Shown: piece after piece, positions 22,314-33,279 of the stretch
How the letters are laid out: each line of letters opens with the position of its first letter
Numbering within the stretch: position 1 is the stretch's first letter
The notes under the pieces: model-generated
What the model saw: the letters and a program-made list of their open reading frames with translations, nothing else
What the model was told of the DNA's origin: nothing
Databases searched by the model: none
From: Hermatobates lingyangjiaoensis
Lineage: Eukaryota > Arthropoda > Insecta > Hemiptera > Hermatobatidae
DNA length: 64,000 nucleotides
Reading direction: 5' to 3'
Assembly (NCBI GenBank): GCA_026182355.1
Contig: JAPFBL010000034.1
Location: 2,488,501 to 2,552,500, forward strand
Translations under genes and position numbers: made by a program

Positions 22314-23844
22314 CTAGTAAAAGTTGGAAGCAGTCCTTCTTATATACATACATTTAAGAAAGATATATCCGCATTATTCTTCGCTAGTTGTTTTTTGAAT
22401 TTCTCGAGTCTTCGAAAACACATTCTAAGTTCAAGATTCTTCAATTCATAAAGGAGTCAAACATAGGACTCCTATGATAAATCAGCAAACATTTATGTAC
22501 GTACATTATGTAATGTACTTCCAATTACGATTCATATATGTTCTTCAAAAAGTTAAATGTGATTGAGCTGGACTTCACAGAATTGAAGTATGTAAAACGA
22601 AACAAAGAAAAAAAAAACAATAACTCAGTCATATATTTCTTACAGTTCGTCATGGGTGAGATTATTCGAAGAAGACGATAAACTGCTTGCTCATAACGTC
22701 ACCCGTCTTTATTCTTCTGTTTTTATTCTCTTCTCTCTGAGGACAAACTGCATTTTCAATACATTAGTCTCAGTAAAGGGTTTAGTTCAGGTCATTCCTC
22801 TCTATTCTTTAATATTATATAAAAATCCATATATTTGTTTGTGCATACATAAATATATGTAAATGATGTTTATTAAATATATTTTTTGTGTGTCTCAATA
22901 TAATTATGTGTTTCAAATAATAATACCTAATGAACAAGTATGATTTATATTTGTTCATAATAACATAAATTACTGGGCGTTGTTCAATTGACTTTAATGA
23001 AAGTTTGTTAATGGGTTGCGATAAGATTGATGTAGTGAAGGGTGTTTTATTAGGGTGTCGATTTCAAATAGAGGACAGTGTATTATGACAGAGGAACCAG
23101 CAATGTGGTGCACAACAAAAATATATCCTTGTTTACTTCCTACTGCAAATGGTTTTGCATGGCTAGGGCTTAAACTAGAAATCAATATTTGTTTCTATTA
23201 TGCTCTCTGATTCCCAATTTTTCACTCCATTTAATTATATTCCTTTTAAATGTCTATTGTTTCTCTTGTTTATGACGCAAAATTATTTATCGTTTGCTCT
23301 CTAGCTGGCTTTTGCTTTGATATATTTCCTTTTCCCCAATATACCATGAATTATTTTTAACACTAATGTGCTCGTTGTAATTAATTGTTTTGAGGTTCGA
23401 CTTAACCTCTTTGATTTAACTGAGATACTGTGCGTGTCTTGTCAGCAGTTAAGCGTCATTAGTAAAATCACGTTTTTCTCAGAGTCATATAAAGTTATCA
23501 ATCGAATTAGGAGAGTGTTGGTAAAATTGGCAAGTTCAAATTAGTTTTATTTTCCATAGCTGACAATTTTACTTTACTTTAAGTGAAGTATATAATCGTA
23601 ATATAAGTATATCGATCTCTACATTTTGATGAATTTATATGTTTTGAAGTGCCACTGTCGTTTTTGATGTGCTTTGATGATGTCTGTTTGTGTATTAGTG
23701 GACTGGATGTGTATCCTAATGCTTGAGAACACGCTACAGTTCACGTTACTTGATTGGTCCATTTTATATTTTGCAGATAACTGACCTGTATAGTGCAGAT
23801 GAACCCGATTGTTTGGCAGCAATCATATATGATGAAAATCACTT
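22314..23844. other. AT-rich spacer
   Basis: No recognisable gene or repeat; several chance open frames of 60-68 codons have no domain. Confidence 0.5.
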
Positions 23845-24130
23845 CTTTTTTTGCCAAAATGTGTTTTCAGATTTTTTTTTCCTAAATTACGTACTAACTC
23901 TAGAGTTTTGAAATTTTTTCTCATTATCATGAAAGCTACATAAATCACAATAACTAAAAAAAAAACTCCTAGATTTGTAAAACAACTGATAATTTTTTCT
24001 TCTATGAAGTTTAAAAGTTGTCATTTATGATTAAATGTGATACCTTCTCAGTACACCAGCTATACCGTTTGTGGGATAAAAATAAAATTATACCCAAAAA
24101 ATAGAACATTTCGGGAACTATTACAACAAC
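23845..24130 (+). repeat. Old interspersed repeat R, copy 1
   Basis: Contains AACTCTAGAGTTTTGAAATT and AAAATTATACCCAAAAAATA, both matched at 49085-49435. The first is matched on the minus strand at 27930-28285. Order and spacing agree between 23.9 and 49.1 kb, so it is a real dispersed family of unknown class. Confidence 0.6.
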
Positions 24131-24311
24131 AGAATAAAATATTATTTAGTAGCACTGACTCTTTCAGTTTTGATAGTGTGACCATCACCAAACATGATAA
24201 ATAACCAATTAAAATGTTCTATTATATTGCATACTAGACTATCTGGGAGCCGTTTTGTCATTCAACACCTTTGTTTTAATGCAATCATGTTCACATAAAT
24301 GCATATAAACT

Positions 24312-25851
24312 CTAAATTAATTCATTTCTAATATTCAATACATTTTTAAGACAGTTCTCTTTATTTACATTTTTTTGTACAAATATAATTTTCCAAAAAA
24401 AACTTTGTTCCTTTTGTGGTTTCCTCTTTGGGTGGTTTCCTACTGAGGTGATCTCAAAATATTCCATATAGATATTACTTAAAACTGGGGAGAGACAATT
24501 TCCCATAGCCAATCCAAACTTTTGTTTATAAAATTTTTCTTGAAACGAAAAACAGCCATCCAATACACACAAACGAATCAACTCGATTAATTCTGGGATA
24601 GAAACTGGTAAATTTTGAACATTTTGCCTAGTTCTGTCTCTAGGAAATTCAACACATCTTCAACAGGAACATTCGTAAAGAGAGATTTGACATCGAAGCT
24701 CACTAATTTACTATTTTGATAACAACAAGAATTTAGCTTTGATAAAAGATCAATATTATTCTTGATGTGACTATTAGAAATGCTACCCACTAATGGAGAC
24801 AAAACTCGTACTAACCATTTTGATAACTTGTATCCAGCTGATCCAATTGAACTAACAATCTGTCTGGCTGGACAACCATCCTTATGTGTTTTAATCAAAC
24901 CATACATGTAGGGTAATGATGCAGATCTCTCAATAAATTTTGCAATTAAACTCTTATTATTGTTTAATATTAATTTTAATTTCTTGTTGAACAGATTGTT
25001 ATAATTTTCAGTAGGGTCTGAGTTTAATACCTCGTATATACTATTATCAGATAACAATAGTTCCATTTTGGCAGTGTAATCTATCTTGTTCATAAGTACT
25101 ATGGCTCCTGTTTTGTCAGCTTTTGTGACTTTTATTTCTTTGTTCCTTTTTAGTTGTTTATAAACTTCAGTAAATCTTTTCGGACAATGATTAATATTTC
25201 TTTAATTGATCTATAAATGTATCCTTTGCACATTGCAATTTTAATTTCATCAATGTTCATCTTTTCCATTTGAGAGAAACTATTAGCTAATTCTAAATAA
25301 TTAATTCCTTTATCATTTGGTACGAAACTAAAACCAAATCCTAAAGCCGAAATTTCAATACTATCTAATGGCTTGTTCGTCATATTAATGATAAGTTTTT
25401 TGTTCCCACAATTATGCCATGGACTATTTTTAATCAATGATTGAAGTTTTCTTTTATGATACTCATTTGTTCTACGTCGTTTTATTCTCATTGCTTCATA
25501 ACAGAAATCGTAAGCCATACCTTTCCACGAAGAAGGTATTCGTATTTCTATTTCTCTCTTCATCATGAGACAGTTATGAAAAAACAACTTGACATCATCA
25601 GAACAAACAGAAATATACTTTTTCATTAGTAACCTTTGAAAATTGTCAAATGGACTATTAATAATTTTGTAAAAACATTTTGGTAACAAAGATTTTGGTA
25701 CAACCTGTTCAGCAAGACAATCCTTTAGAAACTTCAATTTCAATTTTGTAACGTGAGCTTTAACAAGTGCATGCCGAAAAGAAAGAATAACAGATTTTAA
25801 TTGAGGAAAACGATAGGAAAACTCAAGAAATTTAGTACGCGTGGCATCCAT
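24312..25851 (-). pseudogene. Penelope-like element, N-terminus to RT palm, broken
   Basis: Starting at 25851 (MDATRTKFLEF) the protein has the PLE N-terminal region, then after a frameshift near 25170 the RT fingers (KADKTGAIVLM, LPYMYGLIKTHKDG, ARQIVSSIGSAGYKLSKWL) and motif A (SFDVKSLFTNVP). After another frameshift near 24590 it has FGLAMGNCLSPVLSNIYMEYFE (motif B). Similarity stops there: the YxDD motif, thumb and GIY-YIG domain are missing. It begins only about 11 bp from the pLTR palindrome at 25862, the normal PLE arrangement. Together with 14568-15310 it represents one family (E) in two different broken copies. Confidence 0.9.
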
Positions 25852-25931
25852 GAATGAATAATAATCAAAATAACACTTGATATAATAGATGGATTAATTT
25901 ACCACAATGAAAACAATTTTTTAAAAACAAT

Positions 25932-25967
25932 GCTCTAAGGCCTTTCGTTAACACATCTTCAGAGAGC
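25932..25967 (-). ncRNA. Hammerhead-like motif, left arm, family E
   Basis: On the minus strand: GCTCT, CTGAAGA, TGTGTTAAC, GAAA, GGCC, TT, AGAGC. Helix I GCTCT/AGAGC is perfect (5 bp) and all invariant core bases are present. Helix II is only about 2 bp (GT/AC), and helix III has one pair closing GGCC, so a dimer is more plausible than a monomer. Confidence 0.55.
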
Positions 25968-26089
25968 AAGTGAACTAAAAAAACAATAAATACTTGTTAA
26001 CTTGGCTGATTGAAATTTCCAAAATTGATGGCAACCCTGAATTTTAATCAGCCAAGTTAACAAGTATTTATTGTTTTTTTAGTTCACTT

Positions 26090-26125
26090 GCTCTCTGAAG
26101 ATGTGTTAACGAAAGGCCTTAGAGC
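26090..26125 (+). ncRNA. Hammerhead-like motif, right arm, family E
   Basis: Plus-strand mirror of the motif at 25932-25967: CTGAAGA at 26095-26101, GAAA at 26111-26114, helix I GCTCT (26090-26094) with AGAGC (26121-26125). The predicted cleavage position would be after T26120. Confidence 0.55.
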
Positions 26126-26200
26126 ATTGTTTTTAAAAAATTTTTTTCATTGTGGTAAATTAATCCATCTATTATATCAAGTGTTATTTTGATTATTATT

Positions 26201-26202
<2 letters not shown>

Positions 26203-26255
<53 letters not shown>

Positions 26256-26267
26256 GTCTATATATAT
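26203..26267. repeat. (TA)n microsatellite
   Basis: Long TA tract separating the family E and family A palindromes. Confidence 0.95.
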
Positions 26268-26484
26268 ATGATCAAACCACAATAAGAAATGGGATAACAA
26301 GACTAAGATCTTTTAACCGTAATAAGCGGTCTTCGTCAGAGTCAAAAACCCAACTGTTTTTTGACTTGAGTTGGGTTTTTGACTCTGACGAAGACCGCTT
26401 GTTACGGTTGAAAGATCTTAGTCTTGTTTTCCCATTTCTTATTGTGGTTTGATCATTGATTGTTGTTTCAGGTGTTTATGTGAA

Positions 26485-26490
<6 letters not shown>
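26268..26490. repeat. pLTR palindrome, family A
   Basis: Arms about 26270-26352 and 26373-26455, with ATTGATTGTTGTTTCAGGTG at the outer right side. Both contain the CTGACGA/GAAAGATCTTAGTC arrangement. The spacer is a short TTTTTTGACTTGA duplication. Confidence 0.85.
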
Positions 26491-26514
<24 letters not shown>

Positions 26515-26518
<4 letters not shown>

Positions 26519-26880
26519 TGATAAACGAAAAACGGTCCGGCAGGACAAATAACAATTAAAATAAGCAGTGACACATAAACAGAAACACAACAAAGACTCA
26601 CTTTTCAATATTTCGACCGCCATTACGGTCGAAATATTGAAAAGTGAGTCTTTGTTGTGTTTCTGTTTATGTGTCACTGCTTATTTTAATTATATATATA
26701 TATACCATGATAAACGAAAAACGGTCCGGCAGGACAGATAACAATTAAAATAAGCAGTGACACATAAACAGAAACACAACAAAGACTCACTTTTCAATAT
26801 TTAGACCGTAATGGCGGTCGTCCTCAGGAGAAGAAGTGAATTGACGGAGGGACGACAGTCATATATATATATATATATTT
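26515..26880. repeat. Two family B pLTR units in tandem
   Basis: 26515-26690 is a palindrome whose arms include CAGGACAAATAACAATTAAA and TCACTTTTCAATATTTCGAC. 26703-26863 is a second, single-direction unit ending GAATTGACGGAGGGACGACA. Short (TA)n tracts at 26491-26515, 26691-26704 and 26862-26880 separate them. The second unit has TTTAGACC where intact copies have TTTCGACC, altering the GAAA core. Confidence 0.85.
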
Positions 26881-27925
26881 ATTTATTTGCCACTAATTAA
26901 ATACGATGTATGGGAATAAATAAGTAGACACCTTTCATAATCTTAACACTAAAAATAGTTTCAAAATATGAAAACATTTTCAAAAGAAAAATTGATGCAA
27001 TTTACATAATTTTCGTTTGTGGGCTCTCTATCTCTGAAACCAAAATTACCAAGTCAAATATAAGAGCACCTGTGGGAGGTTTGGAGCAAGGTGAATTCTT
27101 TTAGCAATATACTTCCATTAGTAATGACAACTTTAGGTGGGAATCAGCTTAGGAAATGACTCAATTTTCGTTTTATGGGAGAAATTGAGGAACTCTTTAT
27201 ATCACTCAGGTTATTAAAAAAGGAGTTAAGAATGGCTGTGGTGTCTGCACAATAACAGTCCCTTGTAAATGACCTGTCCTATAATAACCATCAGTAAGAT
27301 TAAATTTAGGGCTCCCTTCTTAAAATCATAAAAATTTAAGTAAACATATTCTTTTCTCATAATATAGTCGTTTATAATCAAGCCATTATAACAGATTTAA
27401 TATTATGAACGGTACCATACGTTAAATAAACAATACATCACTAAAACACGGAAGTTTAGTAAACACCCTAATAAAAATTACACAGGAGAAAAAGTACAGA
27501 ACAAGTAAGCTAATCATAAAAAAATAATAACTGTGAACTTAATTATAAAGTTAGTTGATTTAAATGCAGCTACTATATTTTGCTGTTTTAATTCGAAGTT
27601 TCTGGAAAAAATAAATATACAAACTTTATTAGTGCATCAAAAATGTTATTGACTTGGTAAAATAAATTTGTATGGTCAATTAACCTTTATATTATTTATA
27701 AAATATTATGCTATATTATACTATTATATTATACTATATTATACTATAAAATATTATACTATATTTTGCAATATAGTCAAAAGTTTCATTTTGATCCGTC
27801 AAACGGTATGGCTTGTATGGCTCTCACAAGCTTTGAGATTAAAATGTAAGTCAACATTTTTACTTTTATTAAAAAACAATTTTCCGTTGCTTTAAAATTC
27901 TGAATTTATTTTTCGTTTGTTGCGT
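26881..27925. other. AT-rich spacer
   Basis: Contains an irregular TATTATACTA repeat at about 27700-27775. No gene recognised. Confidence 0.5.
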
Positions 27926-27929
27926 TTGT

Positions 27930-28285
27930 AACTTCAAAGATAATGCCAAAATTTCAAAACTCTAGAGTTAGCAGTTTGTGAGAAAAAAATGTTTTCTAAA
28001 AAACGGTTTTTGGCAAAAAAAAGAGACTTTCCCGTCTTCCATAATTCTTCCCAAACAATGGAGATCTTCTACCCTATGGGGCTCATTTTTGTGTGAAATA
28101 TCAACTTGATCCACCAAAGATTCTGGACCGTAGCGTGGTAACAAGCAATGCTAACACACGCACCCACCCACACACACTCAGATATCACCGAAAAAACTTC
28201 ATAAAACGACTTTTGGGGCCTCAAAACATGTAACTCCGTCAAAATCTCGAGGTAAAATTTTTTTACTATCACTATACTTTACTTA
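27930..28285 (-). repeat. Old interspersed repeat R, copy 2
   Basis: AAAATTTCAAAACTCTAGAG is the complement of the diagnostic segment of copy 1 (23845-24130). Ends near a short palindrome TACTTTACTTATAGTAAAGT at 28275, which may be a terminal structure. Confidence 0.5.
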
Positions 28286-28544
28286 TAGTAAAGTAAAAAT
28301 ATTATTAGATTAAAAGCAGCGGGTCGGAATAGTAAATCCACCTGCAAGAATTCTAACAGATCAATATTCTATTTTATAGCGATTATTGTTTCTAAACTGT
28401 TGGATATTTTAGAAACAATAATCTAGTAACCTATCTCCTATATTTGTCGTAACTTAGCTTAGATTTTTTTTTTTTTTTTTGAGATATACACAACGAATGA
28501 GACTCTTGAACGAGAGTTAATATGGTAGCTTAAGATACTGGTAG

Positions 28545-28763
28545 GAAACCGGGTTTTCCTTTCTTCCTAAATCCTATTACCCACACATAAGACTTAAACG
28601 AACAGAGACGAACAGAAGATACAAACGCCTTATAGGACTCTCAGACAGAAAATTAAAACTCCCATTAAGTCCACATATACAACTCACTGTTGAAGCCTTC
28701 TTCAGCTTAACCCATAGAATGTTGAGGTTTTGCCAAAACATCAAATGTATGTCTTATTTTTGA
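28545..28763 (+). other. Open, coding-like segment of 72 codons, unassigned
   Basis: After a stop at 28542-28544 the frame stays open and contains YYPHIRLKRTETNRRYKRL, LSDRKLKLPLSPHIQL and HRMLRFCQNIKCMSYF before TGA. There is no start methionine near the beginning. The basic, lysine/arginine-rich content may be the C-terminus of a retroelement protein, since a repeat known elsewhere (38527-38670) begins about 240 bp downstream. No domain recognised. Confidence 0.25.
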
Positions 28764-29005
28764 AACCTTTAAATCTAAAATATTTAAAAAAAACTCTTGC
28801 ATCTCTCATTCCACCGAGATCATAATATTTCTTTCCTTCCCGACTATGAAAAAGACCGCTACAAACTACCCAATATTAAACATTCAACTAATTCAAACCC
28901 ACTTTCTCAAAATCTTTCTCTACTAGTAATTCCTGCAATCCCCCAACGACGGCTAACACTGCAATGATCATGTGACCATCTGTAATAATAACGGTTAACC
29001 ATAAT

Positions 29006-29475
29006 TAAGGGGTGCCTCCAATGGGTGTCCACCAGATTTTCGTTACAAAATCAAATACTTAAAGGACAATCACTAAACTATCATTACTTCTAAGAAACAC
29101 TTTTTATTCTTCTCAAAATTTTAGTCAGGGTTAATATGTAATCACCTTTTCGCGAACGTTTCGTATTTATTTTAATACATCCTCACGGCTATAAACTAAC
29201 AAAACAATGGATATTTGTCATATCTACTTTACATTCATCATAAAAATTCAAAAATGTAATGTTTATGATGAATGTAGGATAGATATGACAAAATTCTATT
29301 GTTTTGATTAGTTTATAGTCCTGAGGATATCAAAAGGTGATTATATATATTAACCCTGACCAAAATTCCGAGAAGAAGCAAAAAGTGTTTATTAGTAATT
29401 CTGGTCAAGAAAACAATACCTTATTAATTCTAAGTACACAAAATCGTAGTTGAAGTAACCATAAATAAAAAAAAA
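29006..29475 (+). repeat. Interspersed repeat S, interrupted by a palindrome
   Basis: GTGCCTCCAATGGGTGTCCA at the start and AAAATCGTAGTTGAAGTAAC at the end match the uninterrupted copy at 38527-38670. The insert at 29095-29427 splits it. Confidence 0.75.
29095..29427. mobile_element. pLTR palindrome, family G, nested with 7-bp TSD
   Basis: TTCTAAG is present at 29088-29094 and 29428-29434; the paralogous empty site at 38.6 kb has only one copy (TTCTAAA). The arms (about 29095-29235 and 29255-29415) are imperfect reverse complements. On the minus strand the left arm has GTGAGGA, a 5-bp hairpin GTATT/AATAC, then GAAACGTT-CGCG; the first core base is G not C. The right arm keeps CTGAGGA but has lost the 3' half. 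Confidence 0.75.
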
Positions 29476-30776
29476 TAATTGTACATTTCTGTAAGCACCT
29501 ATCCGACAATAGGCTAATTGAAGTCATCAAAGTCAGCTGTCATAACACAAGCAACTGCTTTAGCAATCAATATAAGTCATTTAATAATAACATCATAAAT
29601 CAGAAATGTTATAACAGTATTTTAATTTCATCAAACAATATTTATATTCAAGGTGGATTCTTTATAATAAAATTATTAAAACCATATCATTTTGATTGGA
29701 TTAGTTATGTTAGCTCCAGCATAAATAATCCGTATTCAAACAGTTTCACTCTTCCTATTGTTGTATGTTCTCATCTTCAGCTTTTTGCACAAACTTGTTA
29801 AAGTAATTATCCATTATTGTTAGCATATTAAATTTATCTAAATTTAAAATAACAACAAAAAAATAAAATTTTAATGGATTAAAATCATCTTAAGATTTCG
29901 AAAACCTTGTATTATTCGAAAACCTTCAATTGCATAACAATTAAATATGTATAACGCTTTTATATGCATTTTTGATAACTTGAATTTAATATCCACTGAA
30001 GAATTATTATCAGAAGAAAAGAAACGAAATTTTAACATAGTAAAGCTTTTCAGTTATGTGCTCAAAATAATTACAGAATTAATTAGGGAACTCCATGTAT
30101 GTCACATCAGTTTTTCTTGACTTGCATTCATAAAAATTCGGTTGTGGTGTGTAATAAAACTATATTTTATACAAATATAATTCATGTGGACAAAGTTTTG
30201 ATTTAAACTATCATAATATTAGAAAATTGTTCAAAGAAGTTTTTCATATTTTTTATATGAAAGTAATGTTATATATGATGGAAAATTTTTCTCCTTTTGG
30301 GCTAAAAAATAATTTTCTCAATTACATGGGAGTGTTGGGTAACATGCTCTGATTTAAGGTAGGTGTATTGTTAAGGTGTCCTCCGAGATGGCATTTTACT
30401 TGTAATAGGAAATTTATAATACCATCTTGCCTCTCCGCCACCATCTTAAGGCTGCATAAATAAGGACCTTCTCTTTCAGAGCTTCTTCTCGATTCTCAAC
30501 CCAGACATTCTGATATAATCTCCCTATAGACTTCTTCCCATAATCTAGGTATATAACGCAATTTGTTCTCTTCTCCTATTCATCAATAAGATTTTATGAT
30601 ATTAACAAAATTTATTTTCTTCAACAAAGCCTCAACTTATCCAAATATATCATAAAAAAAAGGTATACAGATTTTTGAATATGGCATATCTATATAAATT
30701 TTGCAGTCCATAGCTTTATAGAATATCAAAAGGTCATTCATATTGATTGGTAATAAATCTGCTAAATTTTAATATA
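29476..30776. other. AT-rich spacer
   Basis: No gene, terminal repeats or RNA features recognised. Confidence 0.5.
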
Positions 30777-30918
30777 GGGTCAGGCAAAATGATATTACAC
30801 ATTTGTAGGTTTAATAACAGGTAAATAAAATGGAGAAACAAAAAAGTGTTGTTATATTTAAAAAGTACATCTAATGTTTTTTTTTTCATATAATGTCATT
30901 TGGTTTTGTTTCTTTGTA

Positions 30919-31232
30919 GGTTGCAGTGGCAGTCCCACAAGGGAACACATGCAGGCCAAGCATTGGCCCTTTGTGATAACACACAATGAAGATTGATTCT
31001 ACAGTGGGAGTCCTAAATTTTACCTAACTCAATTGTATTTAGAGTAGGGATCTTTAACGAGTACCTGACATCGTACAGGCTCGTGACCAACGGTTTAACG
31101 TCCTTCTCCGAGGGACGACGTGCTCAGATTTATTCATCTCCCGCGTGAATAAATCGAGGGCCAGGTGAGGATTGAACCCCGGTCATATCAGTTCAGAGGT
31201 GAGCACGTAACCAATGAGCTAGCCTGGCCCCC
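30919..31232 (-). repeat. Complete tRNA-derived SINE with 13-bp TSD
   Basis: Perfect duplications TTGTTTCTTTGTA at 30906-30918 and 31233-31245. On the minus strand, 5' to 3': A box TAGCTCATTGG, B box GGTTCAATCC, conserved hairpin GATTTATTCA/TGAATAAATC, CACGTCGTCCCTCGG, GCCTGTACGATGTCAGGTAC, AAAGATCCCTACTC, and the end GGGACTGCCACTGCAACC. No poly(A); other copies end in CCTAA pentamers. This 314-bp copy is the reference for the family here. Confidence 0.9.
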
Positions 31233-31317
31233 TTGTTTCTTTGTAATGCCATTTGCAATTGCATAATTGCCATTTCAATGACGTTACAGCGATTGTAAAC
31301 ATATCTTTCGACATTGA

Positions 31318-31722
31318 GAGATGCTAGAGACTGTTCTCAGGTCAAGATTGAATACGCTAAACGTTATTAGTAGTGCTTGGTTTAAACAGGATAGGGCAAC
31401 AGCCGATATTTTTCGACGTGCGATGGGGATTTTAAGAGATATGTTCCCTAGTCATTTCGTCTCATATCGTGGTGACATCGGTTGACCTGCCTGTTCAACT
31501 GTCATAAATCCTTGCAATTATTTTGTCTGGAGATAGCTCAAGTCGATAAAATACAGTAAATGACGTCAATCTATTGAACAACTTAAAGATGCAATTTGTC
31601 AATAAACTCCTGATATTCCACATGTAATGACCTACCAAGTCATTGACAAGCTTCATGAACGACTTCAAAAGTGTAATAACAATAACAGATCCCTTTTGAA
31701 TGTTTTAATTTTTAAAACCTAA
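31318..31722 (+). pseudogene. mariner/Tc1-type transposase, C-terminal half, dead
   Basis: Reads MLETVLRSRLNTLN, AWFKQDRATADIFRRAMG, LRDMFPSHFVSYRGDIG, stop, then INPCNYFVWR, stop, and LKDAICQ, stop, HVMTYQVIDKLHERLQKC. This matches the DDE region WFQQDGATAH...FP..LIS..GDI.WP.RSPDLNPCDFFLWGYLK. The catalytic PD of SPDL is replaced (STVI), CDFF is CNYF, and the frame has at least four stops. The N-terminal DNA-binding part is absent. Confidence 0.9.
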
Positions 31723-31838
31723 TGAAACAGAATGAAATTATATATACTTTTTGAAAATAAAAACACTTTTTCCTTTGTTTACTCTATTTGGCTTTTATTA
31801 AACCTACAAACGTCAGATCATTTTGCCTGACCTAGTAT

Positions 31839-33000
31839 ATCATAGAGTTAAAATATATTTTATGAACTTACTACATACCACTACAATACAAAAATCTCCT
31901 TAATTTTTATTTCTAATATGATTTCTGATCATATACTATGACTCAAAATTTATTATGTTTGAATAAAAAATAATATTATTACAAGATAAAGATACACGAA
32001 TTTTAACTCCATATGATTAAAAACCAAATATTTATTGAATTCACTAATTAGAAGGCGGATGTAAAACAACATTGCTATTAGAAAAATAAAATAGTTACTA
32101 ATTAGAGAGTTGAAGTGTCAGTTTGTGAATTTATAATATTCTAATTATTTCTTAGCACTACTACATAATCTTGCCACTGTCATTAAGAACACCGTCAATT
32201 GCAAATTTTTTTTTAATTTTACACTTTTAATTTCAGAATAGTGCCAGAATACTAAAAGTTGTCAGACACAGCAATGTAAATTAAAATATTATCGGGTGAT
32301 GGCACAAAAAAGAAAAAAAAAACTTGTTACAAAATATTAGCTTGTTGACACTGGTTTCATTGATTCTTTGAGTTAATTGAATAAATTATTAGAATATTAG
32401 ATATTAATACAATTAATGATTAAATTATTTTATTAAAATTGAATACTAGCCGTATAATTCTATAACATCACATAAATCAGATCAATCATTATAAAATAAA
32501 AGGTATAAGACATAGTTTTAGGCTTTTTTGTCAATCTGTTGACACTACTTGGAAGGACATTTAAGGGTTTTTTTAATGGTGTAAGGATTTCGTTGATTGT
32601 TAAGTCGCGTGTGTTTATTGATACATTTTATTTATTATTAAATATAATATATACCCACGCAGTGATATTTTTAGAAACAGAGAGATTTATATATAAATAA
32701 AAAGAGTGAAAGAAAGAAAGTTGGTAACTAAGATATAATAAGCTTTTGCCTTTAGTTCTTTTCTTGGAACAGGGTTTATTTCTTATTTGAGTCCATTATA
32801 GTTCTATAAAATCCAAACAGAGGGTCTTTAACTTTCCTTAACCTAAGCGTACTTGTGAGGAAAATGATAACCAGAACTTGATATCCTATTATCTTGGTAT
32901 AAACGTCCTTTACATGCTTTTCAGGGTACCTGACTGATAAAGATGTCTTTTATCTTTTATCACTTTGTTCTTTTATTGTTCAATAATTGTTAAACTACTT
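31839..33000. other. AT-rich spacer
   Basis: No feature recognised. Confidence 0.5.
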
Positions 33001-33005
33001 AAATT

Positions 33006-33191
33006 TTACTTATGCATATATATATTTGTGTACAATGGCAGCAGGTCTTCCCTTAAGCATATGTTATTAAAATAAGCAGCAGCTTCTGCATTGACCAGTT
33101 TCTTGTTGACACTCTCTAGTTTTCGTAACACTTTGCGGTGAGACTCTGGTAGCTTCCAAAGAAGGTTAGCAAAAGACATTAACACACACAA
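33006..33191 (-). pseudogene. PLE N-terminal fragment
   Basis: The minus-strand segment has KLESVNKKLVNAEAAAYFNN and ICLREDLLPLYTNIY, like the start of PLE proteins (K.LVNAE....FN..CL...L.P.YT). It begins about 90 bp after the hammerhead-like motif at 33280-33323, as expected for pLTR then ORF, and is cut off near a TATATA tract at 33010-33020. Confidence 0.7.
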
Positions 33192-33279
33192 TAAACTTTA
33201 GGTCAAACACAAAAACACTTGAATAAACCACTTTCTTTAAAATGCCGTTTTAATCACGAAAATAACAAACAAATAAACA

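Larger units (their letters stand above)
25862..26205. repeat. pLTR palindrome, family E
   Basis: Left arm about 25870-26005, right arm about 26045-26195, reverse complements, with a short AT-rich centre containing AACCCTGAATTTTAATC. Outer ends match TAATAATCAAAATAACACTT and its complement. Each arm carries a complete hammerhead-like core. The right end runs into (TA)n at 26203. Confidence 0.9.
30777..31832 (+). mobile_element. mariner/Tc1-type element interrupted by a SINE
   Basis: Terminal inverted repeats GGTCAGGCAAAATGAT (left from 30777) and its complement ATCATTTTGCCTGACC (right end 31832), each followed inward by a TTTGTAGGTTTAATAA segment, flanked by TA dinucleotides (30775-30776, 31833-31834). 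Without the SINE the element is about 730 bp, so internal sequence is missing. It holds a degenerate transposase C-terminal half. Confidence 0.85.

Noticed and set aside
26189..26452. Open frame rich in YIYIYI crossing a palindrome (and similar ones at 39.5-40.2, 43.8, 58.7 and 59.0 kb)
   Set aside because: Encoded by (TA)n and pLTR arms; no protein similarity.
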